From CAIOYC01 sp965277345 (GTDB lineage Bacteria; Pseudomonadota; Alphaproteobacteria; Caulobacterales; Caulobacteraceae), in contig CBDICI010000004.1 of NCBI GenBank assembly GCA_965277345.1, positions 62,001 through 126,000 of the forward strand: 64,000 nucleotides of DNA, in the 5' to 3' direction. The notes below the pieces were generated by a model, which was not told where the DNA came from, did no database searches, and worked only from the letters and a program-made list of their open reading frames with translations. Made by a program: the position numbers and the translations under genes. Of this stretch, positions 34,065 to 42,611 are shown in pieces (the stretch's first letter is position 1; every line of letters starts with the position of its first letter).

Positions 34065-34601
34065 ATGATCGGCCACTCGAATATTATAGGTGCGCTCTTT
34101 TTGACTGGCAGCGTCCTTTGTTCGACCGGCGTCGCGTCAGCGGTACGACCAGCGCACCAACGCGCGTCGGCCGTGGTCGCCCTAGGGAATTGCGGCGCCC
34201 TGACAAAGGATGCCGAGCGGCTGGCCTGCTATGACAAGGCGGGACCGGCGCTGGATCAGGCCGAACGCGCGGGGGGGCTCGTCGTCCTGGACAAGCAGCA
34301 GATCAACGAGGTTCAACACCAGGCGTTCGGCTTCCGTTTGCCGGCCCTGGATCTTTTCGGACCGGCCAAGGCGACGGTGGAGCAGTTCGCCGATTTCGAC
34401 GTGGAAACCGCCCGGAGAGGCGCGGATGGCCGGCGCACCATCGTCACCCGCGGCGGCGCCGTCTGGGAGCAGAAGGAGGCGGATGACGGTCTGCGGGACC
34501 CGCGCAAGGATTCGAAGCTGCGCGTCTCCCATGGCCTGATGGGAAGCTTCTTCTGTAAAATCGACGCGGAGCCGGCCGTTCGTTGCAGACGGGTGGATTG
34601 A
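34065..34601 (+). CDS. Secreted protein with CxLxxDAERLACYD motif
   Basis: 178 aa from ATG (a TTG directly precedes it) with GAGGG about 10 nt upstream. A signal peptide (MIGHSNIIGALFLTGSVLCS) is followed by NCGALTKDAERLACYDKAG, a motif in many small periplasmic proteins, some associated with type VI secretion loci; none of those genes is nearby. The rest (RTIVTRGGAVWEQKEADDGL) is likely a small beta domain with a terminal Cys pair (FFCKIDAEPAVRCRRVD). Function unknown. Confidence 0.6.
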   Translation: MIGHSNIIGALFLTGSVLCSTGVASAVRPAHQRASAVVALGNCGALTKDAERLACYDKAGPALDQAERAGGLVVLDKQQINEVQHQAFGFRLPALDLFGPAKATVEQFADFDVETARRGADGRRTIVTRGGAVWEQKEADDGLRDPRKDSKLRVSHGLMGSFFCKIDAEPAVRCRRVD

Positions 34602-34658
34602 ACGCCGCGCGTTTTCGGCCGTGCCGCCATGGGCTTCACGCTTATCGAAAGAGACGAT

Positions 34659-35306
34659 CTACGGCGGCCGCCCCTCGACGCCTGGGCCGTGCTGCAGTCC
34701 GCTTTGGGGGTCGTGACTGGCTTGGTGGACGGTCAGAAACTGGCGCGCCAGGGCGACGGCGCGCTCGGCCTCGCCCGCCAGCGCCGCTTTCGCCGCCTCA
34801 CTCTCCAGCAGTGACTCCAGATAGGTGCGGCGGGTGTCGAAGTCCGGGAGCACGGCGCGGGCTTCGACCTTCATGGTGTAGATCAGCCCGGCGAGACGCT
34901 CCAGCCCCTCCGGCCAGCGGGCGTCGATCTCGGCCTTCAGCCGGCGCGCCAGGCCCGGCGCCTGGCCGGTGGTGCCGACGGCGCCGACCACCGCGCCCCG
35001 GTCGACGATGGCGGGGGTGTAGAAGTCGCACAGCGCCGGCCTGTCGATGCAGTTGACCAGGAGGACGCCCGCGGCCCGCGCCGCCTCCCGCGCCGTCGCG
35101 GCGAAATCGGGGTCGCAGTCGCCGATGAACACCAGCGTCGCCCCGGCATAGGTCTGCGGGCGCAGCGCCGCCGGGTCTGACGGCAGCCGCACCAGATCGC
35201 ACGGCGCGCCGACGAACAGGGCCGCCTTCTCGTCGCCCTCGCGCCCCAGCCCCACGATCACCACGCGGCGACCGGCGAGGGGAACGAAGGCAGGAAACGA
35301 GTTCAT
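34659..35306 (-). CDS. Siroheme synthase N-terminal-type precorrin-2 dehydrogenase
   Basis: 215 aa, corresponding to the CysG N-terminal/Met8p module that oxidises precorrin-2 with NAD and chelates iron for sirohaem. FPAFVPLAGRRVVIVGLGRE is the NAD-binding start, LVNCIDRPALCDFYTPAIVD and VVGAVGTTGQAPGLARRLKA are hallmark segments, followed by the dimerisation helices. No SAM uroporphyrinogen methyltransferase domain is fused. It may serve sulfite or nitrite reductase located elsewhere. Divergent from putA. Confidence 0.85.
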   Translation of the reverse strand: MNSFPAFVPLAGRRVVIVGLGREGDEKAALFVGAPCDLVRLPSDPAALRPQTYAGATLVFIGDCDPDFAATAREAARAAGVLLVNCIDRPALCDFYTPAIVDRGAVVGAVGTTGQAPGLARRLKAEIDARWPEGLERLAGLIYTMKVEARAVLPDFDTRRTYLESLLESEAAKAALAGEAERAVALARQFLTVHQASHDPQSGLQHGPGVEGRPP

Positions 35307-35372
35307 ACGGATAACATAGCTGCTCGGGGTTCCGCCGCGAGGCCCCCCGTGCGAAAGGGGCGACAAATCTCC

Positions 35373-38300
35373 ATGCCAGCGGTCATCATGCCCCAGACCC
35401 CCGCCATCACCGGTCAGATAGACTGGGACGCCCTCGATTCCGGCAAGTTCCGTCCCGAGGCCGAGGTGATCTTCGACCTCCTGGCCTCTCCGCCACTCAC
35501 CGTGGAGGAGCGCGCCGCGGTTACCGCCGAAGCCGAGGCGCTGGTGCGCGCCGCGCGCCGCTCCGCCCGTCGCCAGGGGGTGGTGGAGGGTTTCCTGCAG
35601 GAGTTTTCGCTGGGCACCCGCGAGGGCCTCGCGCTGATGTGCCTGGCCGAGGCGCTGCTGCGCACCCCCGACGACGCCACCCGCGACGCGCTTATCGCCG
35701 AGAAGATCGGCCCCGCCGACTGGGCCGGGCACCTCGGCCAGTCGGAGAACCTGTTCGTCAACGCCTCCACCTGGGGCCTGATGCTCACCGGCAAGCTGAT
35801 CGACGTGGACGAAGAGGTGAAGGCGGACGCGCCCGGCTTCCTCCGCCGGCTGGTGAACCGTGTCGGCGAACCGGTGATCCGCGCCGCGGTGGCCCAGGCC
35901 ATCCGCATCATGGGTGAACAGTTCGTGCTCGGCCGCACCATCGAGGACGCCCTCAAGCGGGCGAAGAAGGAGGGCTATCTCTGCTCCTTCGACATGCTGG
36001 GCGAAGGTGCGCGCACCGCCGCCGACGCCGAGCGCTATGAACGCTCCTACGCCGCGGCGATCGAGGCGGTGGGCCGGCAGTCCGGCGGCGACGGCCCGGA
36101 GAGCGGCCACGGCATCTCGGTCAAGCTGTCGGCCCTGTCGCCCCGCTACGAGGCGACCCAGGAAGCGGGCGTGTGGGAGGCGCTCTATCCCCGCGTGCTG
36201 CGCCTGGCCCTGATCGCCGCCCGCTACGAAATCAACTTCGCCATCGACGCGGAGGAGGCGGATCGGCTGGCCCTGTCGCTGAAGCTGCTCGACCGCCTGG
36301 CGCGGGAGCCGGCGCTGGGGTCATGGACCGGGCTCGGCCTCGCTGTGCAGGCCTATCAGAAGCGGGCGCCGGAGACGATCCGGCTGGTCGCCGAACTGGC
36401 GCGATCCTCCGGGCGGCGGCTGATGGTGCGCCTGGTCAAGGGGGCCTATTGGGATACGGAAATCAAGCGCGCCCAGGTGGCCGGTCGGCCGGACTATCCG
36501 GTCTATACCACCAAGCCCGCCACCGACGTCTCCTACCTCGTGGCGGCGCGGGCCCTGATCGAGGCGGCGCCGCACCTCTACGCCCAGTTCGCCACCCACA
36601 ACGCCCACACCCTCGCCGCCGTGCACCGCATGGCCAGGACGCGCGGCGTGAAGATCGAACACCAGCGCCTGCACGGCATGGGGGAGGCGCTGTATGCCGC
36701 CGCCGACGAGCTCTATGACGGGATCACCCTGCGCGCCTATGCGCCGGTGGGCGGGCACGAGGACCTGTTGCCCTATCTGGTCCGCCGCCTGTTGGAGAAC
36801 GGCGCCAACACCTCCTTCGTCCACGCCCTGCTCGACGAGCGCGTGCCGGTGGAAAAGGTGGTGGTCGATCCCATCGCCCTGGTGGAGGCCCAGCCCGGCC
36901 CGCACCCGAAGATCCCCACGCCGCGCTTCATGTATGGCGACCGGCTGAACTCCCTCGGCGTGGATGTGAGCGTGCAGACCCAACGTGCGGCGCTGGCGGC
37001 GGCCCTGGCGCGGCTCGACGCCCAGCATCTCGGCGCCGGGCCGATCGTCTGCGGCCTGTCGCCCTCGCGCCTGCCGGTGACGCCGGTGCGATCACCCGCC
37101 GACCACCGGGTGATCGTCGGCCAGGTCTGCGAAGCCACGGACGCCGACATCGACGCGGCCTTCAAAGCCGCCCGCGCCGCCCAGCCGGCCTGGGACCGCA
37201 AGGGCGGCCGGGCCCGCGCCGAGGTGCTCCGCGCCATGGCCGAGGCGCTGGAGGCCGACCGCGACCGGCTGGCGGCGCTATGCGTGCGGGAAGCCGGCAA
37301 GACCTGGCTCGACGCCGTGGGCGAGGTGCGCGAGGCGGCGGATTTCTGCCGCTATTACGCGCTCCTGGCTGAGCGGGACTTTTCCGGCGGTCAGGCGCTG
37401 GTCGGCCCGGTGGGGGAAACCAATGCGCTGGAGTTGCGTGGGCGGGGCGTGTTCGTCTGCATCTCGCCGTGGAACTTCCCGCTGGCCATTTTCACCGGCC
37501 AGATCGCCGCGGCCCTGGCGGCGGGCAACTCCGTCCTGGCCAAGCCGGCGGAGCAGACTCCGCTGATCGCCGCCGAAGCCGTGCGCCTCTATCATCGCGC
37601 CGGGCTGGACGCCCGCCTGCTGCACCTTTTGCCGGGACGGGGAGAGACGGTGGGCGCGACGCTGACCGCGCACCCCGCGCTGGATGGAGTGGCCTTTACC
37701 GGCGGCACGGAGACCGCCTGGGCGATCAACCGGACTCTGGCCGATCGGCGGGGGCCGATCGTCCAGTTGATCGCCGAGACCGGCGGCCTGAACGGGATGT
37801 TCGTCGACACCACGGCGCTGCGCGAACAGGTCATCGACGATGTGATCCTGTCCGCCTTCGGCTCGGCCGGCCAGCGCTGTTCGGCGCTACGGTTGCTGTT
37901 TCTGCCGCGCGACACGGCCGATGAGACCATCGAGGGCCTCAAGGGCGCCATGGACGCGATGGTGCTGGGCGATCCGGCCCTGTTCACCACCGACATCGGC
38001 CCGGTGATCGACGAGGACGCCCGCGCGGCGCTGGATAGCCATCTGGCGAGCCTGAACGCCGGCGGGCGCGTGCTGAAGACGCTCCTCCCACCGGACGGCG
38101 AAGGGACCTTCTTCGCGCCGGTGCTGGCGGAAATCCCGATTGCCGACCTGCCCGACCGCGAGGTGTTCGGCCCGGTGCTCCATGTGGTGCGCTACGATCC
38201 GGACAAGCTGGACGAGACGTGCCGGGCGCTGGCGGCCAAGGGCTACGGCCTTACCCTCGGTGTCCATTCCCGCATCGAGGGGTTCGCGCGGCGGGTGCAA

Positions 38301-38504
38301 GCGCTGGTTCCGGCTGGGAATGTCTACGTCAACCGCTCGATCATCGGCGCGGTGGTGGGGGTGCAGCCCTTCGGCGGCGAGGGCCTCAGCGGCACCGGCC
38401 CCAAGGCCGGCGGCCCGCACGCGCTGATCCGCTATGCCGTCGAACGGGCGGTGTCCGTGAACATCGCCGCCCAGGGCGGCGACCCGGCGCTGCTGAACCT
38501 GTAG
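35373..38504 (+). CDS. putA: Bifunctional proline dehydrogenase / glutamate semialdehyde dehydrogenase
   Basis: About 1043 aa. The proline dehydrogenase barrel (FAD) spans roughly 80-480, with YLCSFDMLGEGARTAADAER, GISVKLSALSPRYE and LVKGAYWDTEIKRAQVAGRP. The aldehyde dehydrogenase half has CISPWNFPLAIFTGQIAAAL, LIAETGGLNGMFVD with the general-base Glu, the nucleophile Cys (about 836) in SAGQRCSALRLLFL, and QPFGGEGLSGTGPKAGGPHA. No N-terminal ribbon-helix-helix is present, so it is not a trifunctional repressor. Start is uncertain among the GTG at 35349 and ATGs at 35373 and 35388. Confidence 0.93.
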   Translation: MPAVIMPQTPAITGQIDWDALDSGKFRPEAEVIFDLLASPPLTVEERAAVTAEAEALVRAARRSARRQGVVEGFLQEFSLGTREGLALMCLAEALLRTPDDATRDALIAEKIGPADWAGHLGQSENLFVNASTWGLMLTGKLIDVDEEVKADAPGFLRRLVNRVGEPVIRAAVAQAIRIMGEQFVLGRTIEDALKRAKKEGYLCSFDMLGEGARTAADAERYERSYAAAIEAVGRQSGGDGPESGHGISVKLSALSPRYEATQEAGVWEALYPRVLRLALIAARYEINFAIDAEEADRLALSLKLLDRLAREPALGSWTGLGLAVQAYQKRAPETIRLVAELARSSGRRLMVRLVKGAYWDTEIKRAQVAGRPDYPVYTTKPATDVSYLVAARALIEAAPHLYAQFATHNAHTLAAVHRMARTRGVKIEHQRLHGMGEALYAAADELYDGITLRAYAPVGGHEDLLPYLVRRLLENGANTSFVHALLDERVPVEKVVVDPIALVEAQPGPHPKIPTPRFMYGDRLNSLGVDVSVQTQRAALAAALARLDAQHLGAGPIVCGLSPSRLPVTPVRSPADHRVIVGQVCEATDADIDAAFKAARAAQPAWDRKGGRARAEVLRAMAEALEADRDRLAALCVREAGKTWLDAVGEVREAADFCRYYALLAERDFSGGQALVGPVGETNALELRGRGVFVCISPWNFPLAIFTGQIAAALAAGNSVLAKPAEQTPLIAAEAVRLYHRAGLDARLLHLLPGRGETVGATLTAHPALDGVAFTGGTETAWAINRTLADRRGPIVQLIAETGGLNGMFVDTTALREQVIDDVILSAFGSAGQRCSALRLLFLPRDTADETIEGLKGAMDAMVLGDPALFTTDIGPVIDEDARAALDSHLASLNAGGRVLKTLLPPDGEGTFFAPVLAEIPIADLPDREVFGPVLHVVRYDPDKLDETCRALAAKGYGLTLGVHSRIEGFARRVQALVPAGNVYVNRSIIGAVVGVQPFGGEGLSGTGPKAGGPHALIRYAVERAVSVNIAAQGGDPALLNL

Positions 38505-38662
38505 ACGGTCCGAGCTCCGCCAACCGCGCGCAACTTCGCGGCGGCTTCCGACCCCTTCTCGGAAGTTGGCGAAGCCCGCTCGCGGCTGTAACTGAAAGGG
38601 TGCGTAGCCGCTGCAGACGGTTAGGCCTGAAAGGCTTGGGGGCCTCACCAGGTTAGCCGGGT

Positions 38663-39583
38663 TCAAGGGATCAGAACGAGTTTGCCATGCGCGTGCCCGC
38701 TCAGGCTGAGCGCGAGCGCCTTGCGCCAGTCGCTGAGTGGATAGGTATGCGCCACCGGAACGGTAAATCGACAATCGGCGGCCAGCTTCGCGTAGCGCCC
38801 GAGTACGGAATAGCCCGATTCACCTCCGAAGCTGTTGCGCACGCCTAGACCCTCTGCTCCAGGGCCGTGATTGCTCACCGTGACGATACGGTGCGCGTCG
38901 CCGCCCGCGACCTGCACGAGATCGGGCAGGACGTTGCTGATCGGGCCTGCGTCGAAGATCCAGTCGGGACTGCCGCCGGCGATCTCGCGTACGCGCGGGG
39001 CGAGTCCCTCCCCGTAAGGCGTGACCGTCGCGCCCAGGTCGGTGAGTCGGCCGGCGAAGGTCTCGCCCGCGGCTGCGACTACGCGCGTTCCTTTCAGGAG
39101 CGCCATCTGAACGGCGGCGAACCCGATCATGGCGCCTGCGCCGTAGACCAAGAGCGTTCCGCCGGCCTTTATGCCCAGGATGCCAAGGCAGCGATGGGCC
39201 GTTTCGATCGCCATCGGCAGGGCGGCGGCGGCGATGAAATCCAGACCCTTGGGCATCGCCGTCCACACCGACAGGACCGAATAGTCCGCTGCGCCGGCGC
39301 TCGGATAGCCCTGGTAGTCAGGAACTCCCATGACTCGGTCGCCTAAAGCCACGCCTCTCACACCTTCGCCGGTCGCATCCACCGTTCCTGAAACGTCCAG
39401 ACCGACGCCGCGGGGAAGCTCGCCGGCGAACAGACCCCCACACAAAGCCCAATCGGCGGGGTTGAGTCCGCAAGCGTGGACACGTATGCGCACGTGGCCC
39501 GGGCGCGGCGCCGGAACATCGGCGTTTTCCAGGCGGAGAACCTCGGCGGGCTCGCCGTATTCGTGGAAGCGGAGAGTCTTCAT
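38663..39583 (-). CDS. Zinc-independent MDR-type NADPH oxidoreductase
   Basis: 306 aa quinone-reductase-like medium-chain dehydrogenase. MKTLRFHEYGEPAEVLRLEN, ACGLNPADWALCGG and PRGVGLDVSGTVDATGEGVR are typical, and the cofactor loop is LLVYGAGAMIGFAAVQMALL. The catalytic zinc ligands of alcohol dehydrogenases are missing. The gene is divergent from a TetR regulator, and two matching palindromes lie between the starts, so it is likely the regulator's main target. Substrate may be a quinone or enal. Confidence 0.85.
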   Translation of the reverse strand: MKTLRFHEYGEPAEVLRLENADVPAPRPGHVRIRVHACGLNPADWALCGGLFAGELPRGVGLDVSGTVDATGEGVRGVALGDRVMGVPDYQGYPSAGAADYSVLSVWTAMPKGLDFIAAAALPMAIETAHRCLGILGIKAGGTLLVYGAGAMIGFAAVQMALLKGTRVVAAAGETFAGRLTDLGATVTPYGEGLAPRVREIAGGSPDWIFDAGPISNVLPDLVQVAGGDAHRIVTVSNHGPGAEGLGVRNSFGGESGYSVLGRYAKLAADCRFTVPVAHTYPLSDWRKALALSLSGHAHGKLVLIP

Positions 39584-39598
39584 TGCACGCACTCGACA

Positions 39599-39639
39599 TG
39601 TCAGCGACTGACATATAGTCGTGGTGACAGCGACTGACA
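39599..39639. promoter_or_regulatory. Tandem TetR operators
   Basis: TGTCAGCGACTGACA (39599-39613) is a perfect TGTCAG-N3-CTGACA palindrome; TGACAGCGACTGACA (39625-39639) repeats it with one altered arm. Their centres are 26 bp apart, in the space between the MDR oxidoreductase ATG (39583) and the TetR gene, ideally placed to control both. Confidence 0.8.
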
Positions 39640-39647
39640 ATACGCCT

Positions 39648-40232
39648 ATGTTGGGTCGTATGCCACGCAACCGGGAAGAGGCCCGTCGCCGCCTCCAGCA
39701 GGCCGCCTTGGAGTTATTCGGTGAACGCGGTTACGACGCGACGACCACCGCGGAGATCGCCGCCCGCGCCGGCGTCACGGAGCGAACCTTCTTTCGCCAT
39801 TTCGCGGACAAGCGCGAAGCTCTGTTCGATGGGGAAGAGGCGTTCCGCGACGCCCTGGTGGAGGGCGTTCTGGCCGCGCCGCAGGGGCTGACCCCGCTGG
39901 AAATGCTGCTGAGCGCCTTCCGATCCGTGGAGCCGATGCTGCAGGAAAACCGCGCCTTTTCCGAGCCGAGACAGAAGGTCGTCGCCCAAAGCCCTGCACT
40001 GCAGGAGCGGGGGCTGACAAAGACAGCGTTTCTGGTCAGAGCCCTTTCGGACGCCCTAAGCCGACGTGGAATAGCGGACGGGACCGCGACGCTCGCGGCG
40101 CAGGTCGGCATGGCGGTCTTGAGCCATGCCGCAAGCACCTGGTTCGAAAACTCTGCCGAAGGGATGGACGCGCATCTGGCGAACGCGGTTAATGAGATGA
40201 ATCTTCTGTGGTCACGTCCTTCAAGACCTTGA
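39648..40232 (+). CDS. TetR-family transcriptional regulator
   Basis: About 194 aa. The N-terminal helix-turn-helix is clear: ARRRLQQAALELFGERGYDA, TTTAEIAARAGVTERTFFRH, FADKREALFDGEE. The C-terminal ligand-binding half is all-helical with no recognised subfamily. Start chosen at the ATG at 39648; an ATG at 39660 (MPRNREEARR) or a GTG at 39621 is possible, the last overlapping the operator. Probably represses itself and the divergent oxidoreductase. Confidence 0.85.
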   Translation: MLGRMPRNREEARRRLQQAALELFGERGYDATTTAEIAARAGVTERTFFRHFADKREALFDGEEAFRDALVEGVLAAPQGLTPLEMLLSAFRSVEPMLQENRAFSEPRQKVVAQSPALQERGLTKTAFLVRALSDALSRRGIADGTATLAAQVGMAVLSHAASTWFENSAEGMDAHLANAVNEMNLLWSRPSRP

Positions 40233-40273
40233 TCAGCGATTGGTTCAACACAGGCCAAGAGCCAGCGCGGCGT

Positions 40274-40798
40274 TCAGCCCGCCGCCGTCTCCGCCGCCAT
40301 CACGCGGCTGACGGCGTTGACCACCGCGGCGATGCGCAGCGCCGCCTGGATATTCACCGCCGGGACGGCGTGCTTCTTCAGCACGTCCTCGTGGGCGTCG
40401 AGGCACATGCCGCAGCCGTTGATGGCCGAGACGGCCAGCGACCACAGCTCGAAATCCACCTTCTCCACGCCCGGATTGGCGATGATGTTCATGCGCAGCC
40501 GCGCCGGCAGGGTGGCGTATTCCTGGTTCTTCAGGAGGTGCAGCGAACGGTAGTAGACGTTGTTCATGCCCATGATCGCCGCCGCCGCCTTGGCCGCGGT
40601 CCTGGCCTCCTCGCTCAGCTGCGCGGCGCCTTCGATGGCCTTGATCGTGTCGCCCTGCCCCACCGCATAGGCCGAGGCGAGGAAGCAGCCCCACTTCTGC
40701 TGGTCGTTCAGCACCGTTTCGCTGGCGAGCGAGGACAGGTTCAGCGACAGGTCCTTGGCATAGGCCGGAAGCCGGTCGCGTAGGGCGTCGAGGGACAT
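40274..40798 (-). CDS. ahpD: Alkyl hydroperoxidase AhpD
   Basis: 174 aa all-helical thiol enzyme that reduces AhpC in systems lacking AhpF. The active-site motif Cys129-x-x-Cys132-x3-His136 is in INGCGMCLDAHEDVLKKHAV, and EKWG-like WGCFLASAYAVG and MNNVYYRSLHLL follow the family. Located downstream of ahpC on the same strand, separated by an inverted repeat (40811-40948). Confidence 0.95.
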   Translation of the reverse strand: MSLDALRDRLPAYAKDLSLNLSSLASETVLNDQQKWGCFLASAYAVGQGDTIKAIEGAAQLSEEARTAAKAAAAIMGMNNVYYRSLHLLKNQEYATLPARLRMNIIANPGVEKVDFELWSLAVSAINGCGMCLDAHEDVLKKHAVPAVNIQAALRIAAVVNAVSRVMAAETAAG

Positions 40799-40810
40799 GG
40801 GATTTCCTAA

Positions 40811-40948
40811 AGCTCCCCTCCCCCTGTTGAGGGGGGAGGGGCTGGGGGTGGGGGTGCACCGTTGGCGGAAACTTGAGCTGGAAGCACCACACCCTGAACC
40901 GGTGTCACCCCCAACCCAACCCTTCCCCCCTCAAGGGGGAAGGGCTCG
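40811..40948. repeat. Inverted repeat between ahpC and ahpD
   Basis: Left arm GCTCCCCTCCCCCTGTTGAG with GGGGGGAGGGGCTGGGGGTG, right arm CACCCCCAACCCAACCCTTC with CCCCCTCAAGGGGGAAGGG. Each side is itself a small hairpin and the two sides are inverted relative to each other. It belongs to a class of CCCCTC/GAGGGG intergenic palindromes that recurs at 51449-51587. Confidence 0.6.
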
Positions 40949-40952
40949 ATAA

Positions 40953-41510
40953 TCAAGCGGCCTTCAGCGTCTCGCCGCCGACGGCGCGGTTGCAGGGGCA
41001 GAGCTCGTCGGTCTGCAGAGCGTCCACCACCCGCAGCGTATCGGCCGGTGCGCGCCCGACGTTCAGATTGGTGACATAGACGTGCTGGACCACATTGTGC
41101 GGATCGACCACGAAAGTGGCGCGAAGGGCTACCCCCTCCGCCTCGTCCAGCACGCCGAGGGCGCGGGCGAACTTGCCGGAGTTGTCGGCGAACTGCCAGA
41201 TCGGCAGCTTGTCGAGGTCGGCGTGGTCGCGCCGCCAGCCGAGCTTGGAGTGCTCGTTGTCGGTCGAGCCGCCCAGAACCACCGTGTCGCGGTCGGCGAA
41301 ATCCTTGTTCAGGCGGGCGAACTCGGCGATCTCGGTGGGACAGACGAAGGTGAAATCCTTCGGGTAGAAAAAGATCACCTTCCACTTGTCGGGGAAGCTC
41401 GACTTGGTCACGGTCTCGAAGGCGCTTTCGCCGTTCTCTTCGTGGCGGTTGAAGCCGGGCTTCACGCCCACGACCTTGAAGTCCGGAAGGGTTTCGCCGA
41501 CGCCGAGCAT
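40953..41510 (-). CDS. ahpC: Peroxiredoxin AhpC
   Basis: 185 aa 2-Cys peroxiredoxin reducing hydrogen peroxide and organic hydroperoxides. The peroxidatic Cys57 is in KDFTFVCPTEIAEF and the resolving region is Cys171-Pro-Cys173 near the C-terminus (ELCPCNRAV), as in the AhpC type that pairs with AhpD (known from mycobacteria). VVLGGSTDNEHSKLGWRRDH and RATFVVDPHNVVQHVYV are also typical. Divergent from oxyR, which should activate it under peroxide stress. Confidence 0.95.
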   Translation of the reverse strand: MLGVGETLPDFKVVGVKPGFNRHEENGESAFETVTKSSFPDKWKVIFFYPKDFTFVCPTEIAEFARLNKDFADRDTVVLGGSTDNEHSKLGWRRDHADLDKLPIWQFADNSGKFARALGVLDEAEGVALRATFVVDPHNVVQHVYVTNLNVGRAPADTLRVVDALQTDELCPCNRAVGGETLKAA

Positions 41511-41591
41511 GGGTATCTCCTGTGAATGGGGGTGCGGCAGGGCGCCGCAGACGGGGATGAGATAGGCCGCGAGGCGCCCGGCGGCAAATCA

Positions 41592-41624
41592 ATAGTTTTT
41601 GTCCATGGCATAGAGCGCGCCTAT
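41592..41624. promoter_or_regulatory. Putative OxyR binding site
   Basis: ATAG-N7-CCAT (41592-41606) and ATAG-N7-CTAT (41610-41624) stand in tandem with 3 bp between them, directly before the oxyR start. The OxyR consensus is two ATAG-N7-CTAT units spaced by 7 bp, so the units match but the spacing is shorter. Located between ahpC and oxyR as expected for a shared control site. Confidence 0.5.
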
Positions 41625-41633
41625 ATGGGCGCC

Positions 41634-42530
41634 ATGCTGCCCACGCTCCGCCAATTGCAATATCTGAAACTGCTGGTCGAGCATGGCTCGTTCTCCAGGG
41701 CCGCCGAGGCTGCGCACGTGACCCAGCCGACCCTTTCCGCCGGCATTCAGGAGCTGGAGCGGATGCTGGGCGCGCCGGTGGTGGACCGCGCCCGCGCCGG
41801 GGTGATCCTGACCGCGGTGGGTGAGGAGGCGGTGCACCGGGCGCAGGACGTCCTGGCCCGCGCGGAGGATCTGGTGCAGGCGGCGCGCTCGGCCGGGCGG
41901 CCGCTGTCGGGCCGCTTCCGGTTGGGCGTGATCCCGACCATCGCCCCCTTCATGCTGCCCAAGGCGCTGCCGGTTCTGCGCGCGCGCTATCCGGAACTCC
42001 GCCTGTTCCTGCGCGAGGACCTCACCGGCACGCTGGTCGCCATGCTCAAGACCGGGTCGCTCGACGCCGCCCTGATCGCCCTGCCATACGATCTTCAGGG
42101 CATCGAGACCGCGGAGGTCGGGCACGACGAACTTCTGGCCGCCGCCCCGGCCCACCATCCGCTGACCGTCGGCAAGAGCGTCTCGCGCGAAGCCCTGGCG
42201 GGCGCCGAGCTGATCCTGCTCGAGGACGGCCATTGCCTTCGCGATCAGGCGCTGTCGGTCTGCGGCATGGATAGCCCACGCGCGGGCGCTCAGGACGAAG
42301 GGGGATTCGCCGCCACCTCGCTCGCCACCCTAGTGCAGATGGTGGGGTCGGGCCTCGGCGTCTCGCTGCTGCCCGCCATGGCGGTGGAGGCCGGCCTTAC
42401 CCTGGATGCGCCGGTGACCGTGCGCCCCCTCACCGGCGGCGCGCGCCGCGATGTGGCCGTGGCCTGGCGCGCCGGGTCGAGCCGCGGCCCCGAGGCCCGC
42501 CTGCTGGCCGAGGCGCTGAAGGCGCTCTAA
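41634..42530 (+). CDS. oxyR: Peroxide-sensing LysR-type regulator OxyR
   Basis: 298 aa. The LysR helix-turn-helix is LRQLQYLKLLVEHGSFSRAA, EAAHVTQPTLSAGIQELER. The regulatory domain carries the two redox cysteines in EDGHCLRDQALSVC (Cys201 and Cys210), the spacing and sequence of the OxyR disulfide switch. GSGLGVSLLPAMAVEAGL is typical of the C-terminal half. Start at the ATG 41634; an ATG three codons earlier (41625) is equally possible. Divergent from ahpC. Confidence 0.93.
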   Translation: MLPTLRQLQYLKLLVEHGSFSRAAEAAHVTQPTLSAGIQELERMLGAPVVDRARAGVILTAVGEEAVHRAQDVLARAEDLVQAARSAGRPLSGRFRLGVIPTIAPFMLPKALPVLRARYPELRLFLREDLTGTLVAMLKTGSLDAALIALPYDLQGIETAEVGHDELLAAAPAHHPLTVGKSVSREALAGAELILLEDGHCLRDQALSVCGMDSPRAGAQDEGGFAATSLATLVQMVGSGLGVSLLPAMAVEAGLTLDAPVTVRPLTGGARRDVAVAWRAGSSRGPEARLLAEALKAL

Positions 42531-42599
42531 GATATATCTGAAGACATCTTGACACCGAGCGTCTGCGATATATCTTCACGTCGAACGAAGATATATCTT
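42529..42599 (+). promoter_or_regulatory. padR promoter with three palindromic operators
   Basis: Three copies of an AGATATATCT-type palindrome occur at 42529-42539, 42567-42576 and 42588-42599 (the last is the perfect AAGATATATCTT). TTGACA (42549-42554) and TATCTT (42571-42576) form a 16-nt spaced promoter whose -10 lies inside the second palindrome, and the third covers the expected start point. This is a textbook autorepression layout. The first copy overlaps the oxyR stop. Confidence 0.8.
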
Positions 42600-42611
42600 G
42601 AAAGGATCGAA

